A DNA stretch of 11,034 nucleotides, taken from NCBI GenBank assembly GCA_036258055.1, contig DATAEK010000158.1:1-11034 (forward strand), in the 5' to 3' direction. This document shows positions 7,344-11,034 of this stretch, piece after piece. The notes under the pieces were generated by a model. It ran no database searches, was not told the DNA's origin, and saw only the letters and a list, made by a program, of their open reading frames with translations. Made by a program: the position numbers and the translations under genes. Numbering within the stretch: the first letter of the stretch is position 1; every line of letters starts with the position of its first letter. The stretch comes from DATAEK01 sp036258055 (GTDB lineage: Bacteria > Acidobacteriota > Vicinamibacteria > Vicinamibacterales > 2-12-FULL-66-21).

Positions 7344-10300
7344 TCAGCGCCAGTCGCCCTGCAGGATGAACGGCGCCCAGAAGTACGGCGATCGCCAGCG
7401 GCGCGTTGCTGCGAGCTGTCGCTGGGCGGCGCGAAGCGCCGCGGCCGGCGTCAGGTTGTCGACGAGGACGCCGCGATAGAAGCGGCGCATCAGCTCCGCC
7501 GTGGCGAGATCGTCGACCTGCCAGAGAGACGCCACCACTCGCGGAACACCGGCGTACATGAACCCGCGCGCAAGCCCGATGGGGCCCTCGCCGCGCACGT
7601 CTTTACCGAGGGCCGTCTGGCATCCGCTCAGCACCACCACGTCAGCGTTGAGCGTCATGTCGTACACGTCCGGCAGCATCACGAAGCCATCGTGCGGATG
7701 GCCGGCGCGATCGACGAGCGAGAGGACGACGCTCGAGAGGCTGGGCAAGGTCTGATTGACGACACCATGGGTCGCGAAGTGAATGAATCGGTAGTCGGCC
7801 AGCGCAGCGCCCACCGCGCGTTCGCGGGTCGCATCGAATCCGAGAAACACCGCGACGGATCGCGGATCCAACGCGGCGATCTCCTGCGCCTCGCTGCGGG
7901 AGAACGGCAGGCGAGTCATGGACAATCCAGCGACACGAGGCGCCGATTGCGCCGGGGCATGACGGACGCGGAAGGACGGACCGCGCACACGCGGATCCGT
8001 CGCATCGAAAATCGGATCGGCGAACACCGCCGCCGTCTTGGGAGCTCGCGGACGCCCTGCGGTAATCGCGCGCATCGCTCCAAGCGTCGTTGCCGACGGG
8101 ATCTGGACGATTTCGTGCTGCGCGATCAGCAGGCTGCTGCCCTCATCGGCTGGGAGCGCGGCGAACGGAACCAGCGACAACGCTCCCGGCAGGACGAGGA
8201 CCATCCGTTTCCCTCCGAGCATCGAGGCAGCGGGTTCGATGATCGAGCGGGTCAGCGCCTGCCGATCGGCCACGGCTGCGCTGCTGGCTGCGGCGAGCGG
8301 CCCTGGAGCGCCCGGCACGCGCGCGAGCTGTTCGTGCACACGTCGCGCGAGCGTTTCGATCTCCGCGCGCGGCGCGAGCGTGAACGCCCGGCTTTCCGTC
8401 TTGGATACGACCCACAGGTAGCTCTGCACGTCACCGAGCGCGTACTCGAGCAACACCGTGTCATCGTCGAGCAGTGACTGAATGGCTGCGACACTCAACG
8501 GCCGCGGCCGGACAAACGTCGCATGCCGCGGATCGGCCGCATCGATCTTGGCCTCGAGATCGCGCACGTTGACCTCGAGGTCGTGCGTCTCGTCAACGAG
8601 CGCGACCGTCGCTGCCGAATCCGGGTGCAGGCGCACCGCCACCTGCAGTTCGGCCAGCCGCGCGCGCCATCGTTCCCGCACGTGCTGAAGCTCCTCAGCC
8701 AGGCTCGGTGGCACACGCGCACGCGACTCGAGGTGGCTCTCAGCAACCTTGTCGAGCAACCCACGCGCGAGCGCCTGCTCGTTGAGCATCAGCGCACGGC
8801 CGACAGCATCTGAATCCGCTCGGTCCGCCCTCCGCATACTGATGGCGATCGCGCGTTCGTATGCCGGCGCGAGCGAACCGAAACCGAGGGCGCGCGATTC
8901 GATATTGACGCCCGCGTGACGGAATGCTTCGGTCAGGTCGACGACACGGCGTGCTTCGGCCTCGGCGGTCTCGAGGTCCCCCTGCCGCAGCGCGACGTCT
9001 GCGAGCCCCGCCCGGGCTTCGGCCTCGCACTCCGGGTTGTGCCATGCAGCCGCGATACCACGCATCGTCTCGAAGCGACCGATAGCCTGATCGAGATAGC
9101 CATCTTCGAGATCCATTCGTCCGACGCGCTGTTCCGCAATGCACCGCCAGAGCTGCGCCCCGCGTTCCAGCGCCTGCGCCGCCGCTTCGTAGCCGGCGCG
9201 TGCGCCCTGGCGATCGCCGCGCGCCAACTTCACATCAGCCAGCCCGAGCCGGGTGAACGCCTCCTGATCGCGCTGAACATACCGGCGCGCCATATCGAGG
9301 CGAGCCTGGAAACGGGCCTCCGCGTTATCCAGCTCGCCGCGGCCCAAATAGTTGAACCCGAGCCACATCTGGATGAGACTCGTGGCTTGGGCGCTGTCGG
9401 TCGCGAGTTCGAGTGCGCGCGTGTCGTGTGCGATTGCCGCGTCGAAATCCCCGGCCAGCGAGTCGAGGCGCGAAAGATCGAACAGCGCCACACCTTCGAG
9501 CGGCCGTTCACCAATCGCGGCCGCAACCTCCTGCGCTCGCAGCGCGAAATCACGGGCCGAGTCATAGTTGCCGAGCTCGAAGTCGGACCTTCCGAGTTGC
9601 CGCAGGCTTGCAGCAACGGCCCAACCGACATCATGGGCGCGTGCCAGGTCGAACTCACGGGTCGCGATCTGTTTGGCGCGATCGAGGTGACCGGCTTCTC
9701 CGCACTTGCTTGCGAGAAGATTCAGGTTGCTGACCTCCGCTTCGCGATCGTCGATCGTCGAATAGAGCTCCGTCAGCCGTTCACGCGCGGCAATCGACTC
9801 GGAGGCGTACTCGGTGAAGAGGCCGGTCAGTCGCGCGAGGGCTTCGAGCGTGACCGCCTCCATCCTGACGTCGCCCATCGATCGCCAGCCGGCTGCCGTT
9901 TCCCGAAAGATCGGCACTGCGTTCCGAAGCCCCTCCATGCTTTCGCGACGTTCCTCTTCAACGGCACGCTTGAGCATCGCGAACCATCGCGTACGCTCAC
10001 GGTCCTCGGGCATCGCCGGCCGCAGCGCGAGGACGCGGAGCGTGTACTTGCGGACGACATCGGTCCGGACGTCCTTGTGCAACGCGACATAAGGGTTCCC
10101 ACCGACGGCGACGACTATCGAGTAGCGTCCCGACGCCGGTGCTACGAACATCAGAGGCTGCGGGAGCGGATCGATTTCCGGGACGTTCCGCGAGTAAAGC
10201 ACGGCACCGTCCGGAGCCTCTAACGAGATGGTCACGTAGACCAGCTCCTGCGAGACGCTCATCTCGAAGAAGTCCCCCTCGCCCAGCGAGACCTCGAAGC

Positions 10301-10466
10301 GATGTTTGTCGCCTGTAGTCGCGGTCTTCTCGATGGTCGCCCCGTCATAAAGGACTTCGGCCGGCGCAGCGGATTGTTGCCAGCGCAGTCCGGGCGTATC
10401 GAGATTGCCGTTGAAGCGAGTCACGATAGCGAGCACGACGATCAGCAGCCAACGCATGGTCGTCAC
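7344..10466 (-). CDS. Exported TPR-CHAT protease, paralogue B
   Basis: A 1040-residue tandem paralogue of the next gene downstream. Residues 1-36 (MTTMRWLLIVVLAIV...SAAPA) look like a Sec signal. About 37-148 is a PPC-like beta domain (HRFEVSLGEGDFFEM, LMFVAPASGRYSIVV). About 160-545 is a TPR array, for example LGNYDSARDFALRAQEVAA and GDFDAAIAHDTRALELA. About 585-645 is a charged helical linker. About 655-1040 is the CHAT domain, with H900 in HFATHG and C949 in LSGCQTALGK as the predicted dyad. The protein is therefore predicted to be an active caspase-like cysteine protease in the periplasm or outside the cell. TPRs usually bind protein partners, which may control cleavage. The GTG start at 10466 overlaps the upstream stop as GTGA, which implies translational coupling; an ATG at codon 4 (10457) is an alternative. 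AGGG lies 10 bases before the GTG. CHAT families with other partners (Craspase, gasdermin loci) are known, but none of those partners is seen here. Confidence 0.92.
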   Translation of the reverse strand: MTTMRWLLIVVLAIVTRFNGNLDTPGLRWQQSAAPAEVLYDGATIEKTATTGDKHRFEVSLGEGDFFEMSVSQELVYVTISLEAPDGAVLYSRNVPEIDPLPQPLMFVAPASGRYSIVVAVGGNPYVALHKDVRTDVVRKYTLRVLALRPAMPEDRERTRWFAMLKRAVEEERRESMEGLRNAVPIFRETAAGWRSMGDVRMEAVTLEALARLTGLFTEYASESIAARERLTELYSTIDDREAEVSNLNLLASKCGEAGHLDRAKQIATREFDLARAHDVGWAVAASLRQLGRSDFELGNYDSARDFALRAQEVAAAIGERPLEGVALFDLSRLDSLAGDFDAAIAHDTRALELATDSAQATSLIQMWLGFNYLGRGELDNAEARFQARLDMARRYVQRDQEAFTRLGLADVKLARGDRQGARAGYEAAAQALERGAQLWRCIAEQRVGRMDLEDGYLDQAIGRFETMRGIAAAWHNPECEAEARAGLADVALRQGDLETAEAEARRVVDLTEAFRHAGVNIESRALGFGSLAPAYERAIAISMRRADRADSDAVGRALMLNEQALARGLLDKVAESHLESRARVPPSLAEELQHVRERWRARLAELQVAVRLHPDSAATVALVDETHDLEVNVRDLEAKIDAADPRHATFVRPRPLSVAAIQSLLDDDTVLLEYALGDVQSYLWVVSKTESRAFTLAPRAEIETLARRVHEQLARVPGAPGPLAAASSAAVADRQALTRSIIEPAASMLGGKRMVLVLPGALSLVPFAALPADEGSSLLIAQHEIVQIPSATTLGAMRAITAGRPRAPKTAAVFADPIFDATDPRVRGPSFRVRHAPAQSAPRVAGLSMTRLPFSRSEAQEIAALDPRSVAVFLGFDATRERAVGAALADYRFIHFATHGVVNQTLPSLSSVVLSLVDRAGHPHDGFVMLPDVYDMTLNADVVVLSGCQTALGKDVRGEGPIGLARGFMYAGVPRVVASLWQVDDLATAELMRRFYRGVLVDNLTPAAALRAAQRQLAATRRWRSPYFWAPFILQGDWR

Positions 10467-11034
10467 GGCGCACGCACCCTGAGGAAATATCGATACCGCT
10501 CGACGGCGGCGCCGCGAGCATCGGTTCCGAGCACCTCGATGATGTAGTCGTTCGGACGGAGCAGGGCGGCAGGGATCTCGACGCGCGCGAGCTCTCTCGG
10601 TGGCAACCCGGCGGAACTGGCAGCTGGCCCCTGCCAGACTTCGCGGCCCGCGACCGTGCGGACAATCGCTCGTCCCTGACCCAACGGCCGCTCGCCACGC
10701 TCACCCTCTCGCAGCAGCAGCCTGACGACGTCGGTCCCTGGTGCGATGGCCAGGGTGGATGCCTTGTCAGCGCCGCGGACGAGGATCGGCGAGATCGATA
10801 TCGCGACGACGATCGGGGTCCGAGGCGTGGAGCCGGCCGGCGCGGACCGATCTGACCCCGCAGATTTGCTGGAGTCTGACTGACCTGCTGTCGATGGCGG
10901 CGTCTTGGCCGCCGTGATCGGCGGTGGTGAGTTCACGATCGCCGGCGGACCGGACGGGAAACGCGAGCGCAGCATCCAGGTGCCACCAGCCAGAATCGCA
11001 AGGGAGGCCGCCACCGCTGCCGCGGCCAACCAGC
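10463..11034 (-). CDS. C-terminal part of single-pass membrane protein, probable anti-sigma-like regulator (5' end outside window)
   Basis: About 190 residues are present and the frame runs off the window edge, so the N-terminus is missing. The first visible part is a transmembrane helix (LAAAAVAASLAILAGGTWML, preceded by Trp). Next comes a Pro/Ser-rich low-complexity linker of about 50 residues (PSGPPAIVNSPPPITAAKTP onward). A roughly 110-residue beta-rich C-terminal domain follows, containing LAIAPGTDVVRLLL, AIVRTVAGREVWQG, IPAALLRPNDYIIEVLG and YRYFLRV. This domain layout and wording recall acidobacterial zf-HC2 anti-sigma factors located upstream of CHAT-TPR genes. That is family memory, and the zinc-finger half cannot be seen here. 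The in-frame TTG at 11029 is probably not a start, because it would begin inside the membrane helix. The stop overlaps the CHAT-B start by four bases, so the two are very likely cotranscribed and translationally coupled. Confidence 0.7.
   Translation of the reverse strand, partial: WLAAAAVAASLAILAGGTWMLRSRFPSGPPAIVNSPPPITAAKTPPSTAGQSDSSKSAGSDRSAPAGSTPRTPIVVAISISPILVRGADKASTLAIAPGTDVVRLLLREGERGERPLGQGRAIVRTVAGREVWQGPAASSAGLPPRELARVEIPAALLRPNDYIIEVLGTDARGAAVERYRYFLRVRAP

Noticed and set aside
4162..10466. Bacterial gasdermin defence operon, suggested by the CHAT proteases
   Set aside because: No small gasdermin-like ORF adjoins either CHAT gene, and export to the envelope does not fit the known cytoplasmic mechanism.

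Overview
The window is GC-rich, densely coding bacterial DNA. The best guess for the organism is a soil-type Acidobacteriota, possibly Vicinamibacteria. This is inferred from the exported TPR-CHAT proteins with a PPC-like N-terminal domain, a membrane protein resembling acidobacterial anti-sigma factors, an ACSF2-like acyl-CoA synthetase and a signal-peptide-bearing TIM-barrel epimerase. No rRNA, tRNA, mobile element or CRISPR array is visible.

Layout. (1) 15-1706, minus: an ACSF2-type acyl-CoA synthetase. (2) 1707-1892: a divergent intergenic region with two adjacent short inverted repeats just before the next start. (3) 1893-3146, plus: a polytopic DUF418/YeiB-family membrane protein. (4) 3159-4049, minus, convergent with it across 12 bases: a predicted exported xylose-isomerase-like TIM-barrel sugar isomerase/epimerase. 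(5) 4162-7305 and 7344-10466, minus: two tandem paralogous CHAT proteases of about 1040 residues each. Each has a signal peptide, a beta-rich PPC-like domain, a TPR solenoid, a charged helical linker and a C-terminal CHAT domain with an intact His-Cys dyad. (6) 10463 to the window edge, minus: the C-terminal part of a single-pass membrane protein that overlaps the second CHAT gene by four bases (GTGA). It is probably an anti-sigma-like regulator whose N-terminus lies outside the window.

The minus-strand genes from the right edge down to 4162 look like one operon: membrane regulator, then CHAT-B, then CHAT-A, and possibly the epimerase after a 112-base gap. Both CHAT genes are followed, exactly seven bases after the stop codon, by a heptanucleotide repeat array (unit CCCTTTG on the plus strand). 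The duplicated block was therefore probably gene plus repeat.

The most interesting object is this envelope-directed pair of CHAT proteases coupled to a probable transmembrane regulator. Its substrate is not evident here: no gasdermin-like, Cas or other known CHAT partner is in the window.
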